A DNA stretch of 64,000 bases from JBGPQJ01 sp963829485 (GTDB taxonomy: Bacteria > Chloroflexota > Anaerolineae > Anaerolineales > Villigracilaceae): positions 124,001 through 188,000 of the forward strand of contig CAWHIK010000009.1 in the NCBI GenBank assembly GCA_963829485.1, given 5' to 3'. Below the pieces are notes generated by a model. That model was not told the DNA's origin, ran no database searches, and saw only the letters and a list, made by a program, of their open reading frames with translations. The position numbers were made by a program, and so were the translations under genes. This document shows positions 1 through 8,755 of the stretch, in pieces; the first letter of the stretch is position 1; each line of letters begins with the position of its first letter.

Positions 1-518
1 CCGAGCGCATTACCTACCAAGTTGTGGACGCGACCGATGCCTCAGCATTAAAAAGCTTGGGGGACCAATGTTTTGACTCTGCATTATGTAATATGGCATT
101 GTTCGATATACCTGATATCCATCCGATCTTTTCCTTGTTGCCTCATTTGTTAAAACCAAAGGGATGCTTTGTTTTCAGCCTGGCGCATCCGGCGTTCAAC
201 AATGCCTCGAGCGTCCATATTGCCGAGGAGTGGGACGATGGGGGGATCAAAACTCAATATTCAGTGAAAATCAGCCGTTATATGACCCCATACAGCGCTT
301 TCGGTGTCGCATTGAAGAACCAACCTAAACCGCAGCTGTATTTCGATCGACCTCTGGAGTATTACTTGAAGGCCGGTTTTGCCAATGGATTTGTTCTTGA
401 TGGTTTTGAAGAACGTGCTTTCCCGGAAGGTCATCCTCAAAAGGACCCGCTTTCCTGGGGGGGGAATTACAGTGAGATTCCTCCGGTATTGGTGGCGCGA
501 ATGCGGTTATCCAATTAA
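1..518 (+). CDS. SAM-dependent methyltransferase, 5'-truncated by window edge
   Basis: The reading frame is open from base 3, so the gene begins before the window and only its C-terminal part is present. The visible region starts with a VVDATDA stretch that fits the acidic strand beta3/4 region of class I methyltransferases. It is followed by CNMALFDIPDI, the usual post-motif strand, and LKPKGCFVFSLAHP, the strand-4/5 motif of UbiE/Methyltransf_11-like enzymes. The N-terminal glycine-rich SAM loop would lie outside the window. It ends 2 bp before the MFS gene, suggesting co-transcription. The substrate cannot be inferred. Confidence 0.8.
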   Translation, partial: ERITYQVVDATDASALKSLGDQCFDSALCNMALFDIPDIHPIFSLLPHLLKPKGCFVFSLAHPAFNNASSVHIAEEWDDGGIKTQYSVKISRYMTPYSAFGVALKNQPKPQLYFDRPLEYYLKAGFANGFVLDGFEERAFPEGHPQKDPLSWGGNYSEIPPVLVARMRLSN

Positions 519-520
519 GT

Positions 521-1684
521 ATGCCGTCACTGGTATTCCTTGTCATCGAATTCCTGGATGAACTGGTCTTTGGAGTTACCGATGCTGCCTGGCCGCTTAT
601 TCGCAACGACCTTGGCTTGACGTATACCCAGATCGGACTGGCGCTGAGCTTGCCCGGATTTCTCTCGAATTTTATCGAACCCTTTTTATTCATTCTGGGG
701 GATGTGTGGAAGAGGCGTACCATCATTCTGCTTGGCGGAATATTGTTTGTTGCCTCTCTTATTCTTACCGCGTTGAGTCAGAATTTCCTCGTCCTCCTGG
801 TTTCGTTCATCCTGTTCAATCCTTCCTCGGGCATGTTCGTGAGTCTTTCTCAGGCATCTCTGATGGATTCCGAACCCGGTCGTCATGAACAAAATATGGC
901 ACGCTGGACGTTTGCAGGGTCATTAGGCGTATTTTTAGGTCCGCTGGTGCTTGCCGGGATGACACTTCTCGCATTTGGATGGCGCGGCGTTTTTGCTGTA
1001 TTAGCGTTGATGAGTGTCGTGGTCCTGGTTTTCGCCTGGAAATGGATTCCGAGAGCAAACGATACGCGCGTTGAATTCCCCTCTCCTCAGGCCTTTTGGG
1101 GTGGTATAAAAAACACATTCCGCGCATTACGGCGTTTTGAGGTTGTTCGCTGGCTCGTGTTATTGGAATTTTCCGATCTTATGTTGGATGTATTGTATGG
1201 GTTCCTGGCTTTATATTTTGTGGATGTTGCCGGCTTTACCTTTACCCAGGCTGCAGTTGCCGTGGCTGTTTGGACGGGGTGCGGACTGGCGAGTGATTTC
1301 CTGCTCATCCCTCTGCTGAATCGTGTGAAGGGGCTCGATTATCTTCGCATGAGCGTCGTGTTGGAGTTAATCTTATTCCCGGCGTTCCTGTTGGTCGCTG
1401 GCTACTACGAAAAACTGATCCTCGTCGGACTTTTGGGATTTTTCAATGCGGGATGGTATGCCATCCTGAAAGCGAACCTTTATAAAGCCATGCCCGGTCA
1501 AAGCGGAGGCGTGCTTGTATTGGACAATGTGTCAGGGATGTTCGGAAAAACACTTCCACTGGTGATCGGGGTGGTCGCGCAAGCACAAGGATTACAATCT
1601 GCCATGTGGCTGTTACTGGCTGGACCCATTGCACTTCTTATCGGGTTACCTTCAAATAAACAGATCGGTCAGGCGGCAAGTTGA
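521..1684 (+). CDS. MFS transporter
   Basis: This 387-residue polytopic membrane protein has about twelve hydrophobic segments and major facilitator superfamily features. An acidic first helix (VIEFLDELVFGVTDA) is followed by a loop-2/3-like GDVWKRR signature, where MFS proteins usually have a GxxxDRxGR-type motif. Length and helix number fit a single-subunit secondary transporter. The start is ATG at 521, right after the methyltransferase stop. Its last codons overlap the TTG start of hemW, so translation may be coupled. The substrate is unknown; sugar or drug efflux are both possible. Confidence 0.75.
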   Translation: MPSLVFLVIEFLDELVFGVTDAAWPLIRNDLGLTYTQIGLALSLPGFLSNFIEPFLFILGDVWKRRTIILLGGILFVASLILTALSQNFLVLLVSFILFNPSSGMFVSLSQASLMDSEPGRHEQNMARWTFAGSLGVFLGPLVLAGMTLLAFGWRGVFAVLALMSVVVLVFAWKWIPRANDTRVEFPSPQAFWGGIKNTFRALRRFEVVRWLVLLEFSDLMLDVLYGFLALYFVDVAGFTFTQAAVAVAVWTGCGLASDFLLIPLLNRVKGLDYLRMSVVLELILFPAFLLVAGYYEKLILVGLLGFFNAGWYAILKANLYKAMPGQSGGVLVLDNVSGMFGKTLPLVIGVVAQAQGLQSAMWLLLAGPIALLIGLPSNKQIGQAAS

Positions 1685-2895
1685 ATTATCAACTCAAGGA
1701 ACCTGTAAGCCTTTACTTTCATATTCCTTTCTGTGTCCATCGCTGTGCCTATTGCGATTTCAACACCTATGCCGGACAGCAGGATTTCATCCCTTCCTAC
1801 GTTCAGGCTTTGTGTAATGAACTTCAGGCAGTGGGTAAACATACTCCACGAAAACTCAAAGCCCACACGGTTTTCTTTGGTGGAGGGACACCTTCTCTCT
1901 TAACAGCAAGACAATACGAAGAAATATTTAGATCGGTCCACGAAAATTTTCACTTGCTGCCCGGTGCGGAAATCAGCCTTGAGGCGAACCCCGGAACATG
2001 CTCACGGGAATACTTGAATGACCTTCATGCTTTAGGCTTTAATCGAATCAGTTTTGGGGTCCAATCAGCAAACCCGAACGAACTGCGCCTTCTGGAGCGA
2101 ATTCACGATTACGCTGACGTTGTGGACGTTGTGAAATGGTCCCGCCTGGCTGGATTTAAAAACCTGAATCTCGATTTGATTTATGGATTGCCCGAGCAGA
2201 CGTTGCCCCAATGGCAAAAAACTATTGAGCTGATCCTGGGATTGAATTCAGAGCACCTGTCGCTTTATGCATTGACACTTGAGCACGGGACACCGTTTGG
2301 CCGCTGGGCACACCGCGGATTGCTTCCTATCCCAAATCCAGACACAGCAGCAGACATGTATGAATGGGCGGCTGAGCGGCTTTCCGGGGCAGGGTATGAG
2401 CAATATGAAATATCCAATTGGTCCAAACCGGAATTGCAATGCAGGCACAACCTGCAGTATTGGAGAAATCAAACCTACCTAGGGTTCGGCGCAGGTGCAC
2501 ATGGGTATGGAGCAGGGATTCGATATTCAAATGTACTGCATATAAAAAAATATATAAGTCGGTTAACAGATTTTGTGGACGATGACTTCTCATTCCCGCT
2601 CTCTCCAGCAACCGTGAGCCAGCATAGAAATTCACCAAGGGAGGACATGCAGGAAACAATGATGACCGGCTTGCGGTTGATCCGCGAAGGGATTTCCTCA
2701 CATTCATTTTCTCAACGGTTTGGAAAAACCGTGCTTGAAGCTTTTGGAGAAGAAATCACTGACCTCTTGCAGTTGGGATTGTTGGAGTGGGTGGATGGAT
2801 CGGTTCCAGCCATCGGCGCTGATCGACTTCTCCGGTTAACCAAACGCGGCAGGCTTCTCGGCAATCAGGTTTTCATACGCTTTGTGGGTGAGTAA
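1681..2895 (+). CDS. hemW: HemW-like radical SAM protein (heme chaperone family)
   Basis: The 404-residue product begins like HemW. It has YFHIPFC, then the radical-SAM cluster motif CVHRCAYCDFN (CxxxCxxC) near residues 18-25. A GGGTPS SAM-contact motif follows near residue 68, then SLEANPG and RISFGVQS. HemW shares this fold with HemN but has the CxxxCxxC-x-F spacing. It delivers heme to membrane proteins and was formerly annotated as oxygen-independent coproporphyrinogen oxidase. The C-terminal HemN domain with LGFGAGAHG is present and the length is typical. TTG at 1681 overlaps the MFS stop. The next gene overlaps its stop. Confidence 0.9.
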   Translation: MNYQLKEPVSLYFHIPFCVHRCAYCDFNTYAGQQDFIPSYVQALCNELQAVGKHTPRKLKAHTVFFGGGTPSLLTARQYEEIFRSVHENFHLLPGAEISLEANPGTCSREYLNDLHALGFNRISFGVQSANPNELRLLERIHDYADVVDVVKWSRLAGFKNLNLDLIYGLPEQTLPQWQKTIELILGLNSEHLSLYALTLEHGTPFGRWAHRGLLPIPNPDTAADMYEWAAERLSGAGYEQYEISNWSKPELQCRHNLQYWRNQTYLGFGAGAHGYGAGIRYSNVLHIKKYISRLTDFVDDDFSFPLSPATVSQHRNSPREDMQETMMTGLRLIREGISSHSFSQRFGKTVLEAFGEEITDLLQLGLLEWVDGSVPAIGADRLLRLTKRGRLLGNQVFIRFVGE

Positions 2896-3667
2896 ATTGA
2901 CCAATCTTCACTATCTGGATCCATTTCCATCCGACTCACCTGCAGTGCTACTTTTGCACGGTCTCGGAGCGAATGGGTCTTCCTGGACACTGCAATTCGA
3001 CTCGTTGAATAGGGCAGGGTTTAGACCGATAGCCCCTGATATGCCCGGATTTGGAGATTCACCTTACGATGGAAAAGGTTGGAGTATTTCGAGAGTCGCA
3101 GCAGTTCTTGCGGGATTTATTCAGGAATTCAATATAGTCCCTTCGCATGTTGTTGGAATATCCATGGGAGGGACGATCGCTCAGCAGTTGACTATGGACT
3201 TCCCGAAATGGGTTAGAAAACTGGTTTTGGTAAATACATTCTCGGTTTTGCGCCCTAAGAAGCTCAATGGATGGTTCTACTTTCTACAACGATTTGTCCT
3301 TGTGCACTCGCTCGGACTTCCAACCCAGGCGAAATTTGTAGCGGGAAGGATTTTTCCCAGAGAGGACCAGGAGGTATTGCGCGACCTGTTGATTGAGAAT
3401 ATTTCCAAGGCTGACCCGCGGGCTTACCGTGCCGCCATGCGTTCACTTGGATTATTCAATTCATCAAAGCGGTTGAGTGAAATAATGACCCCGACCCTTG
3501 TTGTTACTGGCGAACACGATACCACGGTACCCTTGGAAAACCAACGATTACTTGCAGAAAGGATAACAGGCGCACAACACGTGGTTATTCCAGGTGCCGG
3601 GCACGCCGTAACCGTCGACCACCCAGAACAGTTTAATAAGGTTTTGCTCGATTTTTTGAGAGAGTAA
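2888..3667 (+). CDS. alpha/beta-hydrolase fold protein
   Basis: The protein has the canonical alpha/beta-hydrolase layout. The oxyanion motif LLHGLGANG comes first. The nucleophile elbow VVGISMGGT (GxSxG, Ser) is in the middle, the acid is probably in VVTGEHDTTVP, and the catalytic His is in GAGHAVTVDHP near the C-terminus. The GTG at 2888 overlaps the end of hemW; TTG at 2882 or 2897 are alternatives. The 259-residue length fits an esterase, lactonase or C-C hydrolase. Substrate is not predictable from sequence. Confidence 0.8.
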   Translation: MSKLTNLHYLDPFPSDSPAVLLLHGLGANGSSWTLQFDSLNRAGFRPIAPDMPGFGDSPYDGKGWSISRVAAVLAGFIQEFNIVPSHVVGISMGGTIAQQLTMDFPKWVRKLVLVNTFSVLRPKKLNGWFYFLQRFVLVHSLGLPTQAKFVAGRIFPREDQEVLRDLLIENISKADPRAYRAAMRSLGLFNSSKRLSEIMTPTLVVTGEHDTTVPLENQRLLAERITGAQHVVIPGAGHAVTVDHPEQFNKVLLDFLRE

Positions 3668-3672
3668 CCTTG

Positions 3673-5724
3673 TTATTGAATGAGTTGACCCAGTAAAGCC
3701 TTTACATCCGTGACGGGATACTTGCACACGAATCCTTCGCATACATAGGCGGTTGGTCTTCCTCCGGTTGTAGGGCGGTCCAATAATAAGCCTGGCGCAT
3801 TATTGGGAAGAGGAAGAGGGGAAGCAGCCACCACCCAATTCGGAGAATAACCTTTCCTAAGAATTGTTAGCATGGATTGGGTATCTTCAGAAGCAAGATC
3901 TCCTAAAACAGCGATTTGTTTGACATTTTCCAGCGTGAAGTCCATTGCTGAAAGCCACCTGGCAAACCCTGTAGGATATTGGACTGCCTGTTCGGCTATG
4001 CCCTCCAGCATTTTCTCTGCTTTCTGACGGAAGTCAGGCCTGTCGGAAAACACCGCCATTTTTAAAAGAACCTCGCAAGCCATCGAATTACCACATGGAG
4101 TGGCATTGTCCTGAAGATCCCTAGGACGGAAGAGTAAATTTTCTTCATCTGCTGTTGTATCAAAAAAGCCGCCCTCTGGATCGTTAAAAAGTGAGACCAT
4201 TTCTTTGGTCAAATCCTGTGCATGGGCATACCAGGAATTGTCGAAATCGGTTTGATACAGATCCAGTAAGCCTAGGATAAGCCCTGCATAATCTTCAAGA
4301 AAGACCTCCCGGGTTGTTTGTCCTTCCCGCCAGGAGCGGTGGAGTCTATTTTCCTGATACAGTTGGGACAACAAGAAACGGGCATTACGTATCGCCATTT
4401 GGTGGTATTCATCTCCCTGTTCAGTGCCCCAGAAAGCACGGGATGCTTGAGCAAATGCAGACAGCATCAAGCCATTCCAGGCAGTGAGCACTTTATCGTC
4501 GGTACCTGGGCGGATACGGGTATTTCTGACAGCCAGAAGCCGGGCGTGGCAAGCCGAAATCCTGACAGGGATTGATCTCTGTGGGTCATGGGTACCCGCT
4601 GACAAGCCAAAACGGTCTGCGAGAGTGGTATCTTCCAGCGCGCGCTGAAGGACAATTTTACCCTCCCAATTTCCTCGTTCGGTTAATCCATACGCCGCTT
4701 TGAAAAACTCGAAATCCTCGCCCAGGATGGATTCGATCTCTTCGAATTTCCATACATAGTATTTTCCCTCCTCGTGCTCGGAGTCGGCATCCAGGCTTGA
4801 GTAAAAACCTCCTTCGGGGTTGGTCATCTCTCGTGAGACAAATGACAGGGTATCCTCGACAACTTTCCTGTAGGCCGGATTTCCTGTGACCTGCCAGCCG
4901 TGGAGATAAACCATCGCCAATTGGGCGTTGTCATAAAGCATTTTTTCGAAGTGAGGGACCCGCCACAGGTTGTCCGTGGAATACCGCGCGAAACCGCCGC
5001 CAACCACATCATACATGCCGCCGCGTGCCATACTGGATAAGGTGTGTTCAGCAGCCTTGAGCGCTTCCTTGTCTCCGCGTCGAAGGAGAAATTCGACGGC
5101 CATAGGTTGTGGGAATTTGGGTGCCTGCCCCCACCCGCCAAATCCCCAGTCAAAAGACTGCAACAAGTTGCTTTCAGCGGATTCGATCAGGCTGTTTTCG
5201 AGGTGATTTTTCCGGGTTGTAATATATCCTGCCATATTAATGTGTTCGAATACTTTTCCGCTTACATCGAGAATATTCTCCCGGTCGTTTTGCCAGGCGG
5301 ATGCAATGGCAGCCAGGATTTCACGAAAGGAGGGCAGGTTGTATCGCCTTTCCGGCGGGAAATAGGTCCCGCAGTAAAACGGTTTCAGGTCAGGCGTAAG
5401 GAAAATCGACATGGGCCAGCCTCCGGAGCCGGTCATTGCCATCGTGGCGGACATGTAGATGCTATCCAGATCAGGCCGCTCCTCCCTGTCCACCTTGATA
5501 TTGATGAAGTTCGAATTCATCATCGCTGCGGTATCGGGATCTTCGAATGATTCACGAGCCATGACGTGGCACCAGTGGCACGCAGCATACCCGATACTTA
5601 AGAATATGACTTTATCTTTGGTCCTGGCAGCCTCCAGAGTTTCGTCGTTCCAAGGATACCAATCCACAGGATTATCGGCATGCTGTCTCAAATAGGGGGA
5701 GGTTGCGTGAGAGAGTCGATTCAT
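3673..5724 (-). CDS. YyaL/SPATA20-family thioredoxin-domain protein (DUF255)
   Basis: This 683-residue protein starts with the family hallmark NRLSHATSPYL and a DsbH-like thioredoxin domain. Its active site reads AACHWCHVM, a CHWC motif near residue 50. A long (alpha/alpha)6-toroid, glucosaminidase/epimerase-like region follows, with conserved GGFYSSLDADSE and TAWNGLML segments. That is the complete architecture and length of the YyaL/SPATA20 family. The catalytic activity of the family is not established. It lies convergent to the hydrolase, with only 5 bp between stop codons. Confidence 0.9.
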   Translation of the reverse strand: MNRLSHATSPYLRQHADNPVDWYPWNDETLEAARTKDKVIFLSIGYAACHWCHVMARESFEDPDTAAMMNSNFINIKVDREERPDLDSIYMSATMAMTGSGGWPMSIFLTPDLKPFYCGTYFPPERRYNLPSFREILAAIASAWQNDRENILDVSGKVFEHINMAGYITTRKNHLENSLIESAESNLLQSFDWGFGGWGQAPKFPQPMAVEFLLRRGDKEALKAAEHTLSSMARGGMYDVVGGGFARYSTDNLWRVPHFEKMLYDNAQLAMVYLHGWQVTGNPAYRKVVEDTLSFVSREMTNPEGGFYSSLDADSEHEEGKYYVWKFEEIESILGEDFEFFKAAYGLTERGNWEGKIVLQRALEDTTLADRFGLSAGTHDPQRSIPVRISACHARLLAVRNTRIRPGTDDKVLTAWNGLMLSAFAQASRAFWGTEQGDEYHQMAIRNARFLLSQLYQENRLHRSWREGQTTREVFLEDYAGLILGLLDLYQTDFDNSWYAHAQDLTKEMVSLFNDPEGGFFDTTADEENLLFRPRDLQDNATPCGNSMACEVLLKMAVFSDRPDFRQKAEKMLEGIAEQAVQYPTGFARWLSAMDFTLENVKQIAVLGDLASEDTQSMLTILRKGYSPNWVVAASPLPLPNNAPGLLLDRPTTGGRPTAYVCEGFVCKYPVTDVKALLGQLIQ

Positions 5725-5745
5725 TGTGGAGTAATTATATCTAAA

Positions 5746-5780
5746 TAAAAACGCTCCTGCGGGGACAATCCGGGGAGCGA
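5746..5780 (-). terminator. intrinsic terminator after the 5812-6177 gene
   Basis: On the minus strand a CGCTCC/GGAGCG stem with a nested CGG/CCG pairing is followed by TTTTTATTT. It lies just below the stop codon of the small membrane protein gene and upstream of the YyaL gene. Confidence 0.65.
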
Positions 5781-5811
5781 TTTTGATTTTTAGGAACCTA
5801 AAGGCAGCGTG

Positions 5812-6177
5812 TTATTTCGCTTCCATTTTCTCGCGAAGGTTAAAATCCACCTCCAGTATGGCATTTAGACCGATGGACACTCCCTGGAGCACCAGAAAGA
5901 ATGCAATACCAGTAAAAAAGGGCAGCAACAAGTTGCTGAACAGGTAAGATTGGAAATTGGGATCTGTATAAAGCTGTGATATATCCAGGCCCTGGTTGGC
6001 GATCTGGGTCTGTAAAGATCTTACTTGAATGATCGTATTAATGACAAACACCGCAAGGACGATCCAGGAGACCCAGGATGATATCGTCGAAACCAGGCTT
6101 AAGCGGCTGGGATTGTAATAAATCGGCTCGTTTTCTTTTTCATTTTGTACAGCGGTCGTGTTTTCAGTTTCACTCAT
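5812..6177 (-). CDS. small two-helix membrane protein, unknown function
   Basis: This 121-residue protein is not recognised. It has a polar, acidic N-terminus of about 30 residues and one hydrophobic helix (WVSWIVLAVFVINTII). A Gln-rich amphipathic stretch and a second helix (LLLPFFTGIAFFLVLQGV) follow, then a charged tail ending REKMEAK. A good Shine-Dalgarno (AAGGAGATAACTA) precedes the ATG. It is monocistronic, with terminators on both sides. Confidence 0.7.
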   Translation of the reverse strand: MSETENTTAVQNEKENEPIYYNPSRLSLVSTISSWVSWIVLAVFVINTIIQVRSLQTQIANQGLDISQLYTDPNFQSYLFSNLLLPFFTGIAFFLVLQGVSIGLNAILEVDFNLREKMEAK

Positions 6178-6257
6178 TAGTTATCTCCTTTTCGGCAGCA
6201 AGTGTAACATGATTTTTCCAGCGAATGGATGGATTTCAGCGTCTTATCAAAGACTAA

Positions 6258-6289
6258 AAAAGCTCCTGCAGAATTCTGCAGGAGCTTTT
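6258..6289 (-). terminator. perfect palindromic terminator after the repeat lipoprotein gene
   Basis: AAAAGCTCCTGCAG and its exact inverse flank a central AATT, forming a 32-base perfect palindrome. It can act as a Rho-independent terminator in either direction and sits 8 bp past the lipoprotein stop. Confidence 0.85.
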
Positions 6290-6296
6290 GATGTAG

Positions 6297-7433
6297 TTAG
6301 CGAATCTCCACGGTCAATGTGTAATTGACGACAGTCCCCTCGTATGGAACCACACCGATGATGTAATCCTGCGATGCCGGCAGAGTCGTTGTGAATTCCG
6401 TTTCATATTGATTCCGGTATAACATCCACTGGCCTAATTGGAAACCATAAACCAGCAAACAAACAGGACCATTTCCTGTGACCTTCAAATCCATGGTTTG
6501 ACCGGCGGCACCCCATGCAACATATTGAACAACATTACCGTTCACGGTTGTTCCGCTTCTATTTGCAGAAGTAGTTCCAGTGGCAAAGCTAATCCTTGCC
6601 GGAATTGAAACTACCAGGTTAATGTATTGGGAAGAAGATGGAGCGATTATCTGGATAACCCAATCCTGAGAGGAGGGGAGCATGCCTTGCCAGCCAGGCA
6701 GACCTTTCGTGGCAGACCAATTGGACACGAGAACCGTCCCATCGCTTGCGCCGAAGATTGTCATGGTCGTATTGTAATTATCGGAGTTGACCAGCATTGG
6801 AACTCCGCCTCCAGCGTTCACCACATAGCTCTGGACTTGGTAGGGGGAAAGTGTCGTTGCCACTCCGCCGGATGTCGCTCCCTTTGCAAATGAGATGCGC
6901 ACAGGGATCACGAAGGTGATCGCATAATTCTCAGTTGTCGCTCCGCCGTACACGCGCACAGTGTAATCCTGCGTGGCGGGTAGGTATCCTTTCCAGCTGG
7001 TCCATTTCTGTTCGGGAGTTACCAGCACCTGACCGTTCGCTCCGGTGACGCTGATCGTCACATCCTTGTTGGGCGAATCGGCAGTGATGAAGGTCAATTG
7101 TCCAGAGCCAGCGGCGAAGAGGATGTCTTGTGTCTGCCCGGGTTGGATCGTCCCAGAGACCGAGCCGGCCGTAGTGTTCGGAGCAAAATTGAATCGGATC
7201 GGAGCCAGCGTCGGGGGAGGTACCGTCGGGCTGGGCGTGGGCGAAGCTGGGACGGGGGTCGCCGTGGGGGGCACAGCTGAAGTCGCGGTTGACAACACAA
7301 GCAGCGTGGGCGTCGCCTGTACCAGGGTGGGCAGCGGCGTGGGAGTATCTGCCGGGGCGAGGAGGGTGCAACCACCGATGAACAGACCGCCCAGGACGGC
7401 CAGAAGGATGAATAGCATGGAACGTGATTTCAT
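6297..7433 (-). CDS. lipoprotein with Pro/Thr-rich linker and three beta-sandwich-like repeats
   Basis: The N-terminus is a lipoprotein signal with lipobox LFIGGC (Cys 22). A linker of about 50 residues, almost entirely Pro, Thr, Ala, Ser and Val, spaces the protein from the membrane. Three repeats of about 90-95 residues follow. Each opens with an I(R/S)F(N/A) segment and a TT(A/S) or TSG motif. Each closes with a LPATQDY, LPSSQDW or LPASQDY motif followed by a beta-strand. This layout resembles pre-peptidase C-terminal or other extracellular carbohydrate-binding-like beta-sandwich domains, but no family is certain. It is probably surface-exposed and non-catalytic. Confidence 0.75.
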   Translation of the reverse strand: MKSRSMLFILLAVLGGLFIGGCTLLAPADTPTPLPTLVQATPTLLVLSTATSAVPPTATPVPASPTPSPTVPPPTLAPIRFNFAPNTTAGSVSGTIQPGQTQDILFAAGSGQLTFITADSPNKDVTISVTGANGQVLVTPEQKWTSWKGYLPATQDYTVRVYGGATTENYAITFVIPVRISFAKGATSGGVATTLSPYQVQSYVVNAGGGVPMLVNSDNYNTTMTIFGASDGTVLVSNWSATKGLPGWQGMLPSSQDWVIQIIAPSSSQYINLVVSIPARISFATGTTSANRSGTTVNGNVVQYVAWGAAGQTMDLKVTGNGPVCLLVYGFQLGQWMLYRNQYETEFTTTLPASQDYIIGVVPYEGTVVNYTLTVEIR

Positions 7434-7492
7434 TCTGCCTCCATTTCGATGACTAATTCTAGCATAACGTTAAGTATACTTCCTACCTATAA

Positions 7493-7516
7493 AAATACCA
7501 TACAGGAGTGGTATTT
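7493..7516. promoter_or_regulatory. inverted repeat upstream of vanZ-like gene, possible operator
   Basis: AAATACCA and TGGTATTT form a perfect 8-bp inverted repeat with an 8-bp spacer. It ends just before a TATACT -10 box at 7519-7524 that serves the vanZ-like gene. The position overlaps the expected -35 region, which is also poor. That is compatible with a transcription-factor site, though no factor is identified. Confidence 0.4.
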
Positions 7517-7532
7517 GTTATACTGATTATCG

Positions 7533-7910
7533 ATGACACGAATAGGGGTTTTCCTACGGAGTTGGGGTTTCTCTCTTGTGATGATGGCGGTCATTTTCGG
7601 CTTTTCTTCCATCCCTTCGGCTGAAATGCCCCGGTTTGATTGGGCTGATGTGCTTGTCAAAAAAACCGGGCATTTCGTGGTTTACAGTCTGCTTGCCCTG
7701 GCTTTTTGGCATGGATTGGGATACGACCGAAACAAGCTTTGGCTGGCGTGGGTGATGGCATTCGTTTATGCCGTTTTGGATGAATTCCACCAGTCTTTTG
7801 TACCCGGCCGGAACGCCTGGTGGGTGGATGTAGCCATCAATTCCATCGCTGCAGCGTTCGCTCTCTGGGCAGCCAGCTGGTGGCTGGAAAAGAAAAAAGG
7901 GAGAGACTGA
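7533..7910 (+). CDS. VanZ-family membrane protein
   Basis: The 125-residue protein has four predicted hydrophobic segments and VanZ-family signatures. These are a K-x-x-HF segment (KKTGHFVVYSLLAL) and the EFHQSFVPGRNAWWVDVAIN motif near the C-terminus. VanZ proteins are small membrane proteins of poorly known function; one member gives low-level teicoplanin resistance. The start ATG lies 8 nt after a TATACT box, so the mRNA may be leaderless. Its stop codon is inside the convergent terminator at 7897-7926. Confidence 0.85.
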   Translation: MTRIGVFLRSWGFSLVMMAVIFGFSSIPSAEMPRFDWADVLVKKTGHFVVYSLLALAFWHGLGYDRNKLWLAWVMAFVYAVLDEFHQSFVPGRNAWWVDVAINSIAAAFALWAASWWLEKKKGRD

Positions 7911-7926
7911 ATTCAGCCTCTCCCTT
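7897..7926. terminator. bidirectional terminator overlapping the vanZ stop
   Basis: AAGGGAGAG and CTCTCCCTT flank CTGAATTCAG, giving an almost perfect palindrome with one mismatched pair. On the minus strand it is followed by TTTTTTCTTTT, so it is a good terminator for scpA. It includes the last codons of the vanZ-like gene. Confidence 0.8.
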
Positions 7927-7932
7927 GGGGAA

Positions 7933-8706
7933 CTATTCGAACTCCAGTTCAAGCTCTTCGTTCTGATCCCACTCATCAGCCCGGTCGATCTCAATTTCCC
8001 CGAACAATCCTTCCTGCCGGGCGGCGACACGATACCTCTTGACCAGTTCCAGAAGAGCGAGAAAAGTAACCACAATTTCAAGCCGGGTAGGGCTCTCTCC
8101 GACCAGATCGCCAAATCTCGCATGCGGCGCTATTCCAAGCTTTTCCGCGATCAGCGCGATTTTCTCACGTATGGTGATTTTTGGGGCTGTGATCACGGTT
8201 CCTAAAGCCTGTTTTTCCTGTTCCTCAGCGAATGCCCCTTCGGCGGCGGCGAGTAAATCCGCCAGGGTTATGTTACTTAGATCGAGCTTGGCTTCCACCT
8301 TGGGAGGCGGGGCGACCCGGAGGAACGTCCGCAGATGGTTCTTCTCCCGTTTCTCGATCCAGAGCGCCATCTCCTTGAAACGTTTGTAGATGAGCAGCTG
8401 CCGGGCGAGTGATTCTCCCGGGTCCTCCTCACCAGGTTCACGCGTGGGAGGTCTTGGAAGCAGAGCTTCAGATTTTATCAACAGTAATTTGGCAGCCACA
8501 ACCAGGAATGCTGAGATCTCATCTGGTGGAACATCCATCGAGCGGATATGCATGAGGTACTGTTCGGTCACCTGTGAAAGCGATACTGCCGTGATGTCCA
8601 ACTCGGCATGCTCGATGAGCTGGAGCAGCAGATCGAGCGGCCCCTCATATAGCGGGATCTGCACTGTGTAGGCAGAAATTTGTCGGCTGGTGAGATTTGT
8701 GTCCAT
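7933..8706 (-). CDS. scpA: segregation and condensation protein A
   Basis: ScpA is the kleisin subunit of the SMC-ScpA-ScpB condensin that organises and segregates the chromosome. The N-terminal kleisin signature (FEGPLDLLL-like, here YEGPLDLLLQLIEHAELDI) is at about residues 19-36. The central linker carries LAKLLLIKSEALLPRP-type residues. The C-terminal winged-helix region contains VVTFLALLELVK. The start chosen is ATG at 8706 (MDTNLTSRQIS). The open frame continues upstream, but that part runs through moaC in antisense. No scpB is adjacent in the window. A TATAAT box lies 9 nt upstream of the start. Confidence 0.9.
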   Translation of the reverse strand: MDTNLTSRQISAYTVQIPLYEGPLDLLLQLIEHAELDITAVSLSQVTEQYLMHIRSMDVPPDEISAFLVVAAKLLLIKSEALLPRPPTREPGEEDPGESLARQLLIYKRFKEMALWIEKREKNHLRTFLRVAPPPKVEAKLDLSNITLADLLAAAEGAFAEEQEKQALGTVITAPKITIREKIALIAEKLGIAPHARFGDLVGESPTRLEIVVTFLALLELVKRYRVAARQEGLFGEIEIDRADEWDQNEELELEFE

Positions 8707-8715
8707 TGCGACGGC

Positions 8716-8749
8716 ATTATAACATCCCTGCCATGGATAACGGTATAAT
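8716..8749. promoter_or_regulatory. divergent near-leaderless promoters of scpA and moaC
   Basis: Two TATAAT boxes lie back to back. The box at 8744-8749 is 6 nt before the moaC ATG. The box at 8716-8721 (minus strand) is 9 nt before the scpA ATG. With normal spacing from -10 to the start site, both transcripts would begin at or within 3 nt of the start codon. Neither has a convincing -35 hexamer, and neither start has room for a Shine-Dalgarno in such a transcript. Confidence 0.6.
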
Positions 8750-8755
8750 TCCCTC

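Noticed and set aside
6931..7452. Long antisense and alternate-frame ORFs over the lipoprotein
   Set aside because: Pro/Arg-rich translations arise from the repetitive Pro/Thr linker and GC-rich repeats. The frame with a lipobox and repeats is the real gene.
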